Source of the DNA: Agrostemma githago | Taxonomy: Eukaryota > Streptophyta > Magnoliopsida > Caryophyllales > Caryophyllaceae | Direction: 5' to 3' | DNA length: 64,000 nucleotides | Assembly: GCA_958450325.1 (NCBI GenBank) | Contig: OY288244.1 | Location: 36,207,424-36,271,423 of the forward strand | Part shown: in pieces, positions 29,813-40,018 of the stretch | Position numbering within the stretch: position 1 is the first letter of the stretch | How the letters are laid out: the number at the start of each line of letters is the position of its first letter | Made by a program: the position numbers and the translations under genes | Notes under the pieces: generated by a model | Seen by the model: only the letters and a program-made list of their open reading frames with translations | Database searches by the model: none | Told to the model about the DNA's origin: nothing

Positions 29813-31115
29813 TAGTAGTAGTAGTAGTAGAAAATTAGTAGTAGTAGTAGTAGTAGAAAATTAGTAGCCGTAGTAGTAGTAGTAGTAGTACAAGTAGTAA
29901 ATTAGTACTAGTAGTAGTAGTAGAAAATTAGTAGTAGTAGTAGTAGAAAATTAGTAGTAGTATAAAAATTGGGAGTAGTATTAGTGGAAAATTAGTAGTA
30001 GTAGTAGAAAATTAGTAGTAGTAGTAGTAGAAAATTAGTATTAGTAATAGATTAGTAGTAGTAGTAAAAGTACAAGTAGTAAATTAGTAGTAGTAGTAGT
30101 AGTAGAAAATTAGTAGTAGTAATAGATTAGTAGTAGTAGTAAAAGTACAAGTAGTAAATTAGTAGTAGTAGTAGTAGTAGAAAATTAGTAGTAGTATAAA
30201 AATTGGGAGTAGTATTAGTGGAAAATTAGTAGTAGTAGTAGAAAATTAGTAGTAGTACTAGTAGAAAATTAGTATTAGTAATAGATTAGTAGTAGTAGTA
30301 AAAGTACAAGTAGTAAATTAGTAGTAGTAGTAGTAGAAAATTAGTAGTAGTAATAGATTAGTAGTAGTAGTAAAAGTACAAGTAGTAAATTAGTAGTAGT
30401 AGTAGTAGTAGAAAATTAGTAGTAGTATAAAAATTGGTAGTAGTATTAGTGGAAATTTAGTAGTAGTAGAAAATTAGTAGTAGTAGTACAAGTAGTAAAT
30501 TAGTAGTAGTAGAAAAATTGGTAGTAGTATTAGTGGAAAATTAGTAGTAGTAGTAGAAAATTAGTAGTAGTAGTAGTAGAAAATTAGTAGTAGTGGTAGT
30601 ATTAAAAGTAGAAGTAGAAAATTAGTAGTAGTATTAGTAGAAAATTAGTAGTAGTAGTAGTAGAAGAAAATTAGTAGTAGTAGTAGTAGAAAATTAGTAT
30701 TAGTAATAGATTAGTAGTAGTAGTAGTAAAAGTACAAGTAGTAAATTAGTAGTAGTAGTAGTAGTAGAAAATTAGTAGTAGTAGTATAGTAGTAGTGCAA
30801 AATTAGTAGTAGAAGTAAAAGTAGTAGTAGTAAGTTAGTAGTAGTAGTAGAAAATTAGTAGTAGTAGTGGAAAATTAGTACTAGTAGTAGTAAAAGTGGT
30901 AGTAGAATATTAGTAGTAGTAGTAAAAGTACAAGTAGTAAATTAGTAAATTAGTAAAGTATTAGCTAGATTAGTAGTAGTAGTGTTAGTAGATTTGTTGT
31001 ACTAGATTAGTAGAAGTATTAGTATTACATAGTATTAGTAGTAGGTTATTAGTATTAGTAATATTAGTAATAGCATTAGTAGTAGTAATGAAGTATTTTA
31101 ATGTAATACTAGTAG
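29813..31115. repeat. 1.3-kb (AGT)n-based microsatellite with higher-order AAATT spacing
   Basis: Runs of TAGTAGTAG, three to eight units long, alternate with the spacer AAAATTAG, and longer blocks recur (for example AAAGTACAAGTAGTAAATTAG at about 30068, 30143, 30300 and 30371). The array lies inside the CACTA element upstream of TNP2, so it moves with the element. Confidence 0.92.
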
Positions 31116-31630
31116 TAGATTAGTAATTCTACTACTAGCACTACTAATTAATCCACTACTAATACTACTACCCATCTACTAATCACTAATACCTAATTAA
31201 CATACTAAGTAACCTAATTCACAAACTACAATTACCGTCTAACAATAAAACGAAATCTAGCCTAATTCACATACTAATTAACCTTATTCACATACTAATT
31301 AACCTAATTAATATACTAATTAACCTAATTAACCTAATTAGTAAACTAACTAACCTAATTAACATAATCACCCTACAATCAAAATTAAACTAATTGAGCA
31401 AAAAATTAAACAGTAAACAGTAATAATCACCCTAACTAACCTAATTAACATAATCACCCAAAACTAATTGAGTAAAAATTAAACTAATTAAGTAAAAATT
31501 AACAAAATCACCCTAAACTAATTGAGTAAAAATTAAAATGAAACAGTAAACTAACATTTAACAGTAAACTAATTGAACTAATTAAGTAAAAATTAAACTA
31601 ATCAAAACACATAAACAGTAATCACCATAC
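31116..31630. repeat. AT-rich repetitive block in CACTA (CTAATTAAC-type)
   Basis: Degenerate repeats of ACCTAATTAACATACTAA and AAACTAATTGAGTAAAAATT follow the AGT array. There is no coding potential. Confidence 0.7.
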
Positions 31631-32097
31631 CTGAGATTTGGGGGTCGAGTTAGGGTTTTCGGGTTTCGGGTTTCGGGTCGCCGGGGGTTTCGGGTCGCCG
31701 GGGGTTTCGGGTCGCCTGGGGTTTCGGGTCGCCGGGTTTTTTAGGGGCCGGGTTTGGGTGTGCCGGAAAGGGTAGGGTTAGTGGGGTTTCTGGAGTTGCC
31801 GGAAGAGGAGGAGGTCGCCGGAAAAGGGTAGGGCGGAGGAGGTCGCCGGAAATGGGTAGGAGGGAGACCTAGGGTTTGGTTGTTGGGGTCGATTTAACCT
31901 TCGTGGTCGCCGGATCTTGGTGTTGTGTTGGTCGCCGGGGTTAGGTCGCCGGAGTAACGTCGCCGGAGTAAGGTCGCCGGAGGTGGGTAAAGGGTTGTAC
32001 GGGTTCGGGGTTGGGGATTGGGTCGCTCGATTTTAGAGAGATAGGAGGGTTTGGTTATTGTGTCTGTTTGTCGCTTTTTTTTTTTATTTTAACATAC
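31631..32097. repeat. G-rich block in CACTA with GGTCGCCGG repeats
   Basis: Repeated GGGTTTCGGGTCGCCGG and GGAGGTCGCCGGAAA units occur at 31650-32000. This is probably the 5' end of the TNP2 transcription unit (minus strand), where CACTA elements often have a GC-rich leader. No TATA box was assigned. Confidence 0.6.
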
Positions 32098-33009
32098 ATT
32101 GCGTGGGATTAGCCGACGCAAGTAGACGCAATATTCCGATTTGCGTCGGCTAATCCGATGCAACGCACCTAATTATGGGGTTTTTTTTTTATTTTAACCC
32201 ATACTGCATCGGATTAGCCGACGCAATCAGACGCAATTTTCAACTTTGCGTCGGGTAATCCGATGCAACACACCTAATTATGTTTTTTTTTTTAACACAT
32301 ACTGCATCGGATTAGCCGACGCAATCAGATGCAAATTTCAACTTTGCGTCGGCTAATCCGATGCAACGCAATTAGTTCTGTTGACTTAAATTTTAAAATT
32401 TTGACACACTCTGCATCGGATCAGCCGACGCAATCAGATGCAATATTAAAAGTTGCGTCGGCTAATCCGATGCAACGCAATTAATTCTGTTGACTAATTT
32501 TTAAAAATTTTGTCCCACACTGCATCGGAGTAGCCGACGCAATCAGACGCAATTTTAAAAGTTGCGTCGGCTAATCCGATGCAACGCAATTAATTCTGTT
32601 GACTAAATTTTTAAAATTTTGACACACTCTGCATCGGATTAGCCGACGCAATCAGACGCAATAATAAATGTTGCGTCGGCTAATCCGATGCAAAGCTATT
32701 AATTCTGTTGACTAAATTCTTTTATTTTGACGCAGGCTGCATCGGAATAGCCGACGCAAATTTTAATATTGCGTCTGATTGCGTCGGCAAATCCCACGCA
32801 AAACCTTCAACATAGTGGCGCCAACCCAAAATCATTGGCGCCTGTATTATGGAGTCGGATAGCGTCGGCTAGTCCCACGCAATGTAATTGCATCGGATTA
32901 GCCGACGCAATACGACACAGTTGCGCCAGTTGCGCCAGTTGCGCCAGTTGCGTCGGATTGTAAATCCGACGCAACCTATCCGACGCTATTTCCGCTGTTT
33001 TTAGTAGTG
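32098..33009. repeat. CACTA right subterminal hairpin array and terminus
   Basis: Seven or more units of about 110-120 bp each contain GCATCGGATTAGCCGACGCA, then a short spacer and the inverse GCGTCGGCTAATCCGATGCA, separated by TTAATTCTGTTGACTAAAT. A second unit type with three CAGTTGCGC repeats is near 32929-32950. The array ends with GTTTTTAGTAGTG. It is the partner of the left-end array. Confidence 0.9.
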
Positions 33010-33012
33010 AAA

Positions 33013-34085
33013 TGAGCCCCCTGATCACTTATTATTTCATAAGGTATGCCGTAACGACAGATGATGTTATTTTAGAGGAATTTGACTACTTGTTTAGTGG
33101 TTAGCACGGTGTAAGAGGCGTCTTCCACCCATTTGGTGAAGTAATCGACGGCCACTAGTATAAAACAGTGTCCGCCGGTCCCAGATGGGTGTACCTTTCC
33201 TATGATGTCAATTCCCCAAGTAGAGGATATGGCGGTAGGTGTGGCCAGGGTGTGGCTATGGTATGGAGAGGATATGGCGGTAGGTGTTGGATGTTGGCGA
33301 ATATTTGGCAACTGTGGCAGTGACGGACGTGACGTCGGCAGTCTGCCTCTAGGTTAATCCAGTAGTAACCTAGTCTCATTATCTTTCGGGCTAATAGGTG
33401 TGCGCTCATGTGGGGTCCACATTCCCTGTCGTGTACTTTCTCCATGACTCTCTCGGATTGGGTTTTATTTATGCATCTAAGGAGGACTCCTTGTGGGGTT
33501 CGTTTGTATAGTAGTCCTTGGTTTAGGACATAATGGGCGACTTGTATTCTTAAGGCTCTTTTGTTTTTGGAGTTTGTGTTGGGCGGGTATGATCCGTCGG
33601 TTTTAAAGTCCAATATTGCTTTGTACCAGGGTTCTTCGAGGGTATCATCGGTTTCGAGGTTATGGATGTAGGCCGGTTGTTCCCTTCTCTCTACGCAGAT
33701 AGGCATAGAGAAAAGATTGTCAGACATGTTTATTAGTAAGGCTAACTTGGATAGGGCGTCAGCGTATTGGTTTTCTTCGCGAGGTATGTGTATGAACTCG
33801 ATTTCGATGAATTCTCGGGATATTGTTTCTATTTCAGTTTGGTATGGAGCTAGGCTTTCGCTATAAACCATCCAGGTACCCGTGGCTTGGTTGACTACTA
33901 AGGAAGAATCTTCGTGTACTCTAAGGTTCTTAACTCCTAGATTTACGACGGCTTTTAGTCCTATTAGGCAGGCTTCGTATTCGGCTGCGTTGTTGGTAAC
34001 GGAGAAATCTAGTTTAACTGATATGGGTATATGGTCGCCTTGTTGTTTGATTAGGGGAACCAGTTGTGGGTTGAACTTAGGGTAG
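33013..34085 (-). pseudogene. Tat-1 pol: archaeal-type RNase H and integrase N-terminal/core, broken
   Basis: Reading down from about 34085, the minus strand has the second (archaeal-like) RNase H typical of Tat (TNNAAEYEACLIGLK, then FIHIPREENQYADALSKLA). The integrase zinc-binding region follows (HDRECGPHMSAHLLARKIM, then RHVRHCHSCQIF). The catalytic core starts WGIDIIGKVHPSGTGGHCF with the first aspartate, then VAVDYFTKWVEDA. A tandem duplication of about 44 bp near 33230-33295 shifts the frame between the zinc domain and the core. The rest of integrase continues at 23085 beyond the CACTA element. Confidence 0.85.
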
Positions 34086-34504
34086 TTGTTTCTAGTATGT
34101 TTTTAGGGTGAAGCTGTAGTGGGCCATTTGTTGTAGACTTCGCGCTTTATTTAATTGTTATCGATAAATGGCATAGTGTCAAGTTTCAAGCGATAAAGTA
34201 TGTTATTAAAAGAGATCGAGCGATTGTCGAGGCATGCTTGTAAAAGAAAAGTTATTTTATTGATACGATAATAAACGGGCTAGATACCTGTGATTCTGTT
34301 TGTCGGGGGAGGTGGAGGACATGTTCCCTTTCACCTCCCGGACTCGATACGTACAGAAAGAGAAAGTGTTTATTATTGTTTTAAGTCTAGGCCCTATAGA
34401 CGTACTAGACTCTATCTAAGACTGGCTTACTACCCTTAAGGGAGAGGGGGCGACTATCGTGACTCAACCACCTTGCGAAACTGCCGTCATACATCGTCTG
34501 GGTT
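34086..34504. other. Tat-1 gag-to-RNase H junction; protease and RT missing
   Basis: Only about 0.4 kb separates the gag fragment from the second RNase H. Protease, reverse transcriptase and the first RNase H, normally more than 2 kb, are absent. The intervening sequence has no recognisable motif. This is a large internal deletion. Confidence 0.65.
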
Positions 34505-34945
34505 TTAGAGTCTGTCATCGCCCTCCGAAGACGTCCCTCTCGAGGGGCGTTTAGAGGTGGCCCTCCGAGGCGGCTCATTGAGGGGTTTAAAGTTACTCGT
34601 GACGAACACTGATGTCACTATTTCCCCCACGCCAATTGAGACGGTAAAGTCTGCCTTTTGCCGCTTTGCCGGGGAGAAAGTTCCTGCTTCGATTAGGTTT
34701 TGGATGACGTGCTTCAATGTGAAACATGCCTCAGTGTCGTGCCCATTGCCTTGGTGGAAGAGACAGAAAGTGTTAGGACTCCACATTTTGCCTCGTTTAC
34801 CAACTAGTGGGTCCGGAGTGGGACCTAGAGGTTTGAGCAGCTCTTGATCTATTAAGTGTTTAAGGGTTTCAGTATACGTCGAGTTGATCTTGGTGAACTC
34901 TTTTCGGGGCGTCCTGGTTTTACTGGGTAATGCTTTGCGGGGCAT
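34505..34945 (-). pseudogene. Tat-1 gag fragment (C-terminal, HDTE-type zinc-knuckle region)
   Basis: A 146-codon open segment reads YTETLKHLIDQELLKPLGP and then FCLFHQGNGHDTEACFTLKH and VIQNLIEAGTF. This matches the C-x2-H-x4-GHDTEAC-x2-L(K/R)H motif region of Tat/Ogre Gag proteins. The capsid region normally N-terminal to this is not recognised upstream (34946-36800). Only a relic of gag remains. Confidence 0.75.
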
Positions 34946-36801
34946 CGAGGTTACTTCTCTACTGGCCTTAGGGGATCTTGCCCTTTCGGAGTACCGAGGT
35001 AACCCGTTTGGAGTGGGTTCCTGGGTGTGGTAATTGATTAAACTGGTATTTGCCCGGTTCTCCGTTCCTCAATTTTGAGGAAATTAAGACGACTGTCAAT
35101 ATGACGAACGAAGCAGAACAGATGGTCTATCGAGGTGCGAATATCATGAACCACCTCGGTTAGGATGTTGACGTTGAGGCAGAGGTTTTCAATCACTTCC
35201 GGTTCTGAGGACAGGTTGGGGGATGATTTCTGTAAGATAACGTCGGAGGTCAGGAAGGATCCGTCAGATGACTCGGAGGTTCGAGGGATGCTCGTAATCG
35301 AGCGACACGGAAACGAGACCCTCGATTTGCGTGTGTTTGCGGTTATCGGATTGGGTGCTTTAGACTCTCAGTGTACTCGGTGTACTCGGCGGAATGCCTA
35401 GTGAATCTATGTCTCCAGAACGAGACGATTTGACACAAACCTCGGAGGTGAGATTGAAGAGGACTTCTCGAGATGAGACGACCCAAAATATAAGACCTCG
35501 AATAGAGGCGATCCTAGTAACTAACACAGACAGTTAATCACACGGTTGTACGACGTAAGAAGTTGATCGCGATCCCGGTTCAGGATCATAGAGTTTTGAA
35601 AGTGATCGAGCTTTTGAAAAGAAAACCTTTTTCCTTCGAAAAAAGGAGGTTTGTTAAATCGGTGTGACGGTGTGATGTGAAACTGTGCTGCCACGTGTGT
35701 GTCGGGAATCTGACGACAGAAAAAGTGTAATTGACGTTTTTTTTCAAAGAAAGCGTGCTTCTTAAGGGAACCAGTTTTGAAAGCGCGACATTGTGTTTTT
35801 ATCGAGACTGCTATTGATTAGCCAGTTCGATAATTGTGGTGTAAATTGTGCCTGTGATGGGTCGTGATGTCTAGTGATGGTGCTTTGAAGGTGTGACTAA
35901 ATCCTTATTATAGAATTTAGGTATTGAAAATGTTTTTTTTATAAAGTTGTTGAAAATGTGCGGCCATATCTGTCCATCTTATAATTTCGATGGTGGTGAC
36001 GGCGTATAAAAAACGTTTTGTGAATGTAACCATTTCGGATTCCTTGACTTCATTAATTTAAGCTTCGATCGTGTTAACGGTATGTGCAAAAAAAAAATGT
36101 AACCCTTTTAGATGCCTAGGTCCCATTGATTGGGAATTTGACATTTATTAGCGGCTCTCGTTATTGTTGGAAAACTACGAGTTTTGCTTTGGCCAAGGTG
36201 ATGGCGCTAGGAAAAAATAAAGTTTTTTTTTAAAGTAGTGAGGGTAAAATTTGCCATGATGATGGCATCTAAAATGTTTTATTTTTTTTGGAAATTATGA
36301 TTTGACCGGAGTATCGGGGTTCAAAAAGTCGTTTTGAAAAGAAGAGGTATTTTTCAAAAACGGAGTTGGGTGCGGTTGAATACGTTGGGGTGGTTGAATC
36401 CAGATTTTAGTGTTTTATTTGGGTTGTCCAAACACGCTACAGATAACTAGGAATGCGTACACTCACGCAGGATGCAGACACGGGTAGGTTAGGGTAGGCT
36501 ACCGCCCACGAATAGCCTTTACTTAGGTGTAGACAGGTCATCTGAGGAGATGAGTGTCGTACCGTCCGCTTAGAACTATCCGTTTAGTATATCCGCGGGG
36601 TAGACGTTAGGCGGCCGGAGCGTCAACCGAGGATCTCTCCGCGTGTCCAAAAGGATCTTACCGCAAAGAGGTTGATTGGTCTTGATATCGGTTAGGATGG
36701 GCTTTTTAGGGCCAAAACCTGTAGTGACCACAACTAGGAACTAGGAAATGAGCTTCACCGACCTCGTTCGAGTTACTCCACCGCTGGAAACTTGTTTCCA
36801 A
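34946..36801. other. Tat-1 5' leader / decayed region
   Basis: No coding domain is identified in 1.86 kb between the gag fragment and the primer-binding site. Ogre-like elements carry an extra ORF upstream of gag here, but no open frame longer than about 80 codons exists on the minus strand, so any such ORF has decayed or been deleted. Confidence 0.5.
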
Positions 36802-36819
36802 ATCCCCAGCGGAGTCACA
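36802..36819 (-). other. Primer-binding site of Tat-1 (tRNA-Arg type, degenerate)
   Basis: Immediately inside the right LTR, the minus strand reads TTTTGTGACTCCGCTGGGGA. It resembles the GGCGACTCCGCTGGGGA site of Ogre/Tat elements, attributed in the literature to tRNA-Arg. Its position fixes the right LTR as the 5' LTR. Confidence 0.6.
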
Positions 36820-36823
36820 AAAC

Positions 36824-38949
36824 TGTGGACGTCCGTCTGCACAGCCCGACGCCCCGCGCGCGCCCGCGTGGGACCGACTCGGTTTCCAATCACGGCGGCC
36901 ACCCACGCGGCCCCCTCTCGGTCAGGGGCCAGTCCGATCTCGCGTTCGGGGCGAAGTTTCTGACCTCGATTCGGATGACGATTCAGACTTATACTAGACG
37001 GGTGCGAGCGCCCGCGTTTCCGTTGGAATCGATCGAGTCGTGGTTGTAAATGTTTAAAGGCCGCTATGTTTGGTAAGGCGACCTTTTTAGTGAACCGAAT
37101 TCGTTGCCAATTTATGGAGTCGCCACCGAGTCAATTATGGGGACTCGGAAACCGTTCAAGTCAACTTTGATCCTTGGCCGGCTCAAAGCTGAGGGGCACG
37201 AGACCTAAAGATAAAGACTTGTATCCTTAAGCACTCCATGCTTGGAATGACTTTCATTGCCAATGGGTACGTATTGGGAAGCCAACGTCCGCTATACATC
37301 GACACCCAATCCCGCCCGCACGTAGCGGCCTCTACTAATCAATCGGTGGGCTGATAACTTCGTTCCTTTGTTGTGGCGGAAATACTGTAACATCCATTGT
37401 TTTAACCTTATGCCTTTTGCTATGTCGGTTGTTTAAGGACAAGTAAGTTTTGTCGTCGAATTAGAAGTGCTTACATTCTTTGCCTGCGATTTCACGTAAC
37501 AGGCAGGCCATGAAAAGATGCACATAAGAGAATAGAGAGTACTAGTATTATACGTATTAGCAAATCAGTTTTAACGTGATAATACGGATATTAGTCGTTC
37601 TCGTGGTATACCTTTCCCGGTATTCTGCTTAAGATGAATCGGCTCGGTATTAATAGGGATGCGTCGAGCCATGCATGGCGAGCACTGAGACTAATACGGA
37701 ACCCGACCATCGCTTTGTTCAGTTTTAACTTATTTACGTATTGATTTCCGTGTTAGGTGATTTAGCATGCGATTATTAGGTCATAAAAGCAATAAAACAT
37801 ACGAAAATTGTAAATGCGAACGTAAGTAAATCACGTAGTGAGGAGTTGTACCCTCGGTGTATACGCTAAACGGGACACGATGCACAGAAAGTTGAGAACG
37901 GATCTCGGAACTACTCGGATCTATTTAGGGTATTTTAGTTTTTGGTTGAAGTTTGGACGTTACGTGTCTTAGTATGTGTGGTGGACCTAGTGTCCACGTT
38001 TGACATTATCGTAGTGCATAATGAAAGTGCAAGAATGTAAAGTTTTGTTTAGATGACAACTTAATGCCGATTCGACTTCAAAAGCCGGATCCTCCTAGCT
38101 TGCCTGGTGATTTTGGCAGAGTTCCGTTAACGTTGGTCCCTCCTGCGGCTAATCCGGCAGAGCTCCGCTACTACTTGCTAGTTCTGCGGCTAATCCGGCA
38201 GAACTCCGTTAGACTCGGGGTGGGGCTAGTCAAACACATGCACCTCGAGATCAAGTAGAATGCTCGAAGGTGAGGAGTAGCGTTGATTTCGCTTTTATCG
38301 GAACTACGATCGAGTGGATCGTTTGCCTCGGGTGTCGGAGTGCGAGTGCTTAGTGAGAAACTCTTAACGAGTCAAGAGGGAAGAGAGAATGAGAATGAGT
38401 TGTGTCGAATGAAGAGGGTGGAGGGAGGTATTTATAGGTGTTTTCGGCCCTCGTCTCCCGGATGAACGCCTGTGGTCTAGCGCACCGGAACTCAGACCCC
38501 TGGGTTTAGGCGTGTGAAGACTCAGGCACGCAAGGTGAGGTGCTCGGGATTTTGAAGATACGATTTTGATATTTTCCAAAACCGAGAGGTGAGCGTATTA
38601 TACAATGCTTGGGGACTAAGTCTTCCCCGCCTTGACCTAGCGCCGTAGCGCCTAGTAGACCTCGGGCGGGCGTCCCGAGGTTTGCTTAGCGAGGTGCTGA
38701 CTCGGTTCAAGTTTCGGGACCGACTCGGGGTCCCGATATCGAAATTGACTCTAATTAGTGTCTATGCGATAGTAATGACACGATTAAGGCTGCCATGATG
38801 TTAATTTAATTTTTCCGAGTAGTTATTTGATCCGTTCTACAGAAAAACTATCTAAAACATCACGAACCCGCGACGCGTTGCTGTCCGATCGTCATCGGGT
38901 GTTTGTTGGGCACTTCTGTAGCCACCAGGTCCAAATCTGGATGTCTACA
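36824..38949 (-). repeat. Tat-1 5' LTR (right copy)
   Basis: This is the partner of 2931-5055, running TGTGGACG to TGTCTACA. It is the 5' LTR because the element reads on the minus strand and the primer-binding site abuts its left edge at 36823. Several percent divergence between the copies, judged by eye, indicates an older insertion than the chromovirus or Tat-2. Confidence 0.88.
38429..38436 (-). promoter_or_regulatory. TATA box in the Tat-1 5' LTR
   Basis: The minus strand reads CCTATAAATACCTCC. The same box is conserved in the other LTR at 4535-4542. It lies about 0.5 kb inside the minus-strand start of the LTR, implying a U3 of about 0.5 kb and a long R-U5. Confidence 0.6.
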
Positions 38950-38954
38950 GACGC

Positions 38955-40018
38955 ATGAGGGAACAGTACTTAGCTTCAGCGGAGGACAATGAAATTGTTT
39001 GCCGCTTCTTACACTTCCAGGAGACCAAACTACCACTCAAGATTATGACAAACCCACTGACAGATCGTCTTGTGAGAGTGGAAGCCACCCAATCAGTATC
39101 ACAAAATCCTTCTAAAGTAAAGCAGGAGTCAGAGTTGAGGAGAATACCTTGAGTTGAGCATTTAGAAAGGTATCTTAATGTGTGAATGGTAGCCTCCATA
39201 TGAGGTACTCGTGGCTGAGACATGAATTGACTTAAATGCTGAACTGTATAAGCAATATCAGGGCGTGTATGAGTCAGATAATTGAGCTTGCCAATGAGCT
39301 TGCGGTAGAGAGAAGCATCTAAGAGCAAAGGACCATCATCAGGGGACAACTTGGTAGCAGGATCAAGGGGAGAACTAGACGGTTTGGAATGAATGCAATC
39401 AAATTTAGTCAGTAATTCAACAAGAAACTTGTGTTGAGTGACAGCAATTTCAGAAACCACTGTGTGAAATTCCATACCAAGAAAGTAAGCAAGAGATCCT
39501 AAATCCTTTATTCTGAAGGTGGCATCAAGGAAAGACTTGAAAGAGTGGATTTCATCAATGTGATCACCAGTGATCAAAATGACATCAACATAAACAACTA
39601 AGTAAACTTTCTGACCTTGGGAGGATTTGTAGAATAGAGAGTAGTCATTGAGAGACTGAATGTAACCCCTGGAACGTAGAGCACAACTCAATTTCTCATA
39701 CCACTGGCGAGATGCTTGCTTGAGACCATAGAGTGACTTTTCTAGTTTACGAACCAACCCAGGGGAAGAAGTAAGACCTGGAGGAGGCTTCATATAGATA
39801 TCCTCATGAAGATCACCATGCAAAAAAGCATTTTTAACATCGAGTTGAGTAAAGGGCCACTTGTGTTTGGCAACAACAGCAATCAAACAGCAAATGATGG
39901 TCATTTTAACCACAGGGGAGAAGGTTTCAGTGTAGTCAATTCCCTCCGACTGTGCATCACCCTTAACAACCAAGCGAGCTTTATATCGCTCAATTGAACC
40001 ATCGGACTTATGTTTCAC
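38955..40018 (-). pseudogene. Copia reverse transcriptase and first part of RNase H, catalytic site mutated
   Basis: The frame is open for about 355 codons: ERYKARLVVKGDAQ, DYTETFSPVVKM, the RT core QLDVKNAFLHGDLHEDIYM, then KSLYGLKQASRQWYEKL. The active-site box reads VYVDVILITGD, with valine for the second aspartate of YVDD, so the enzyme should be inactive. RNase H follows (EGFCDTDWVASTLTRRSVSG, LSSAEAKY) and is cut at 38955 by the Tat-1 insertion. It resumes at 2930. Confidence 0.9.

Larger units (their letters stand above)
23089..33009 (-). mobile_element. CACTA (En/Spm) DNA transposon, 9.9 kb, inserted in Tat-1 integrase
   Basis: The element starts CACTACAAAAAAC and ends GTTTTTAGTAGTG, inverted repeats of about 13 bp with one mismatch. 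It is flanked by AAA on both sides (23086-23088 and 33010-33012), the 3-bp duplication expected of CACTA elements. Inside are a TNP2-like transposase gene (25558-29274) and a second gene resembling TNPA/Transposase_24 (23909-25403), both minus strand. Arrays of GCGTCGGCTAATCC hairpins occupy both ends. The interrupted integrase frame is continuous across the insertion site. Both genes contain one in-frame stop, so this copy is probably not autonomous, but its termini look complete. Confidence 0.95.
2931..38949 (-). mobile_element. Tat-1: Tat-lineage (possibly Ogre-like) Ty3/gypsy retrotransposon, about 36 kb including four nested insertions
   Basis: Two long direct repeats, 2931-5055 and 36824-38949, begin TGTGGACGTCCGTC and end in CA. 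They are flanked by GACGT (2926-2930) and GACGC (38950-38954), a 5-bp target duplication with one mismatch. The gag, archaeal-type RNase H and integrase fragments, the minus-strand TATA boxes in the LTRs and the primer-binding site all show minus-strand orientation. The remaining coding sequence (gag C-terminus, RNase H, integrase) matches the Tat lineage, but protease, reverse transcriptase and the first RNase H are missing. Insertions inside are a chromovirus (6200-11092), Cassandra (13616-14345), hAT (18566-22530) and CACTA (23089-33009). Removing these leaves about 17 kb. Long LTRs, the CTCCGCTGGGGA-type primer site and large size suggest an Ogre relative, which is an inference. Confidence 0.88.

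Noticed and set aside
29813..31115. Telomere-like or CRISPR-like array
   Set aside because: The unit is AGT with irregular AAATT spacers, not the plant telomere repeat, and there are no unique spacers of constant length; it is a microsatellite in a transposon.
2931..38949. Endogenous pararetrovirus
   Set aside because: No movement or coat protein motifs; integrase and LTRs with target duplications show LTR retrotransposons.
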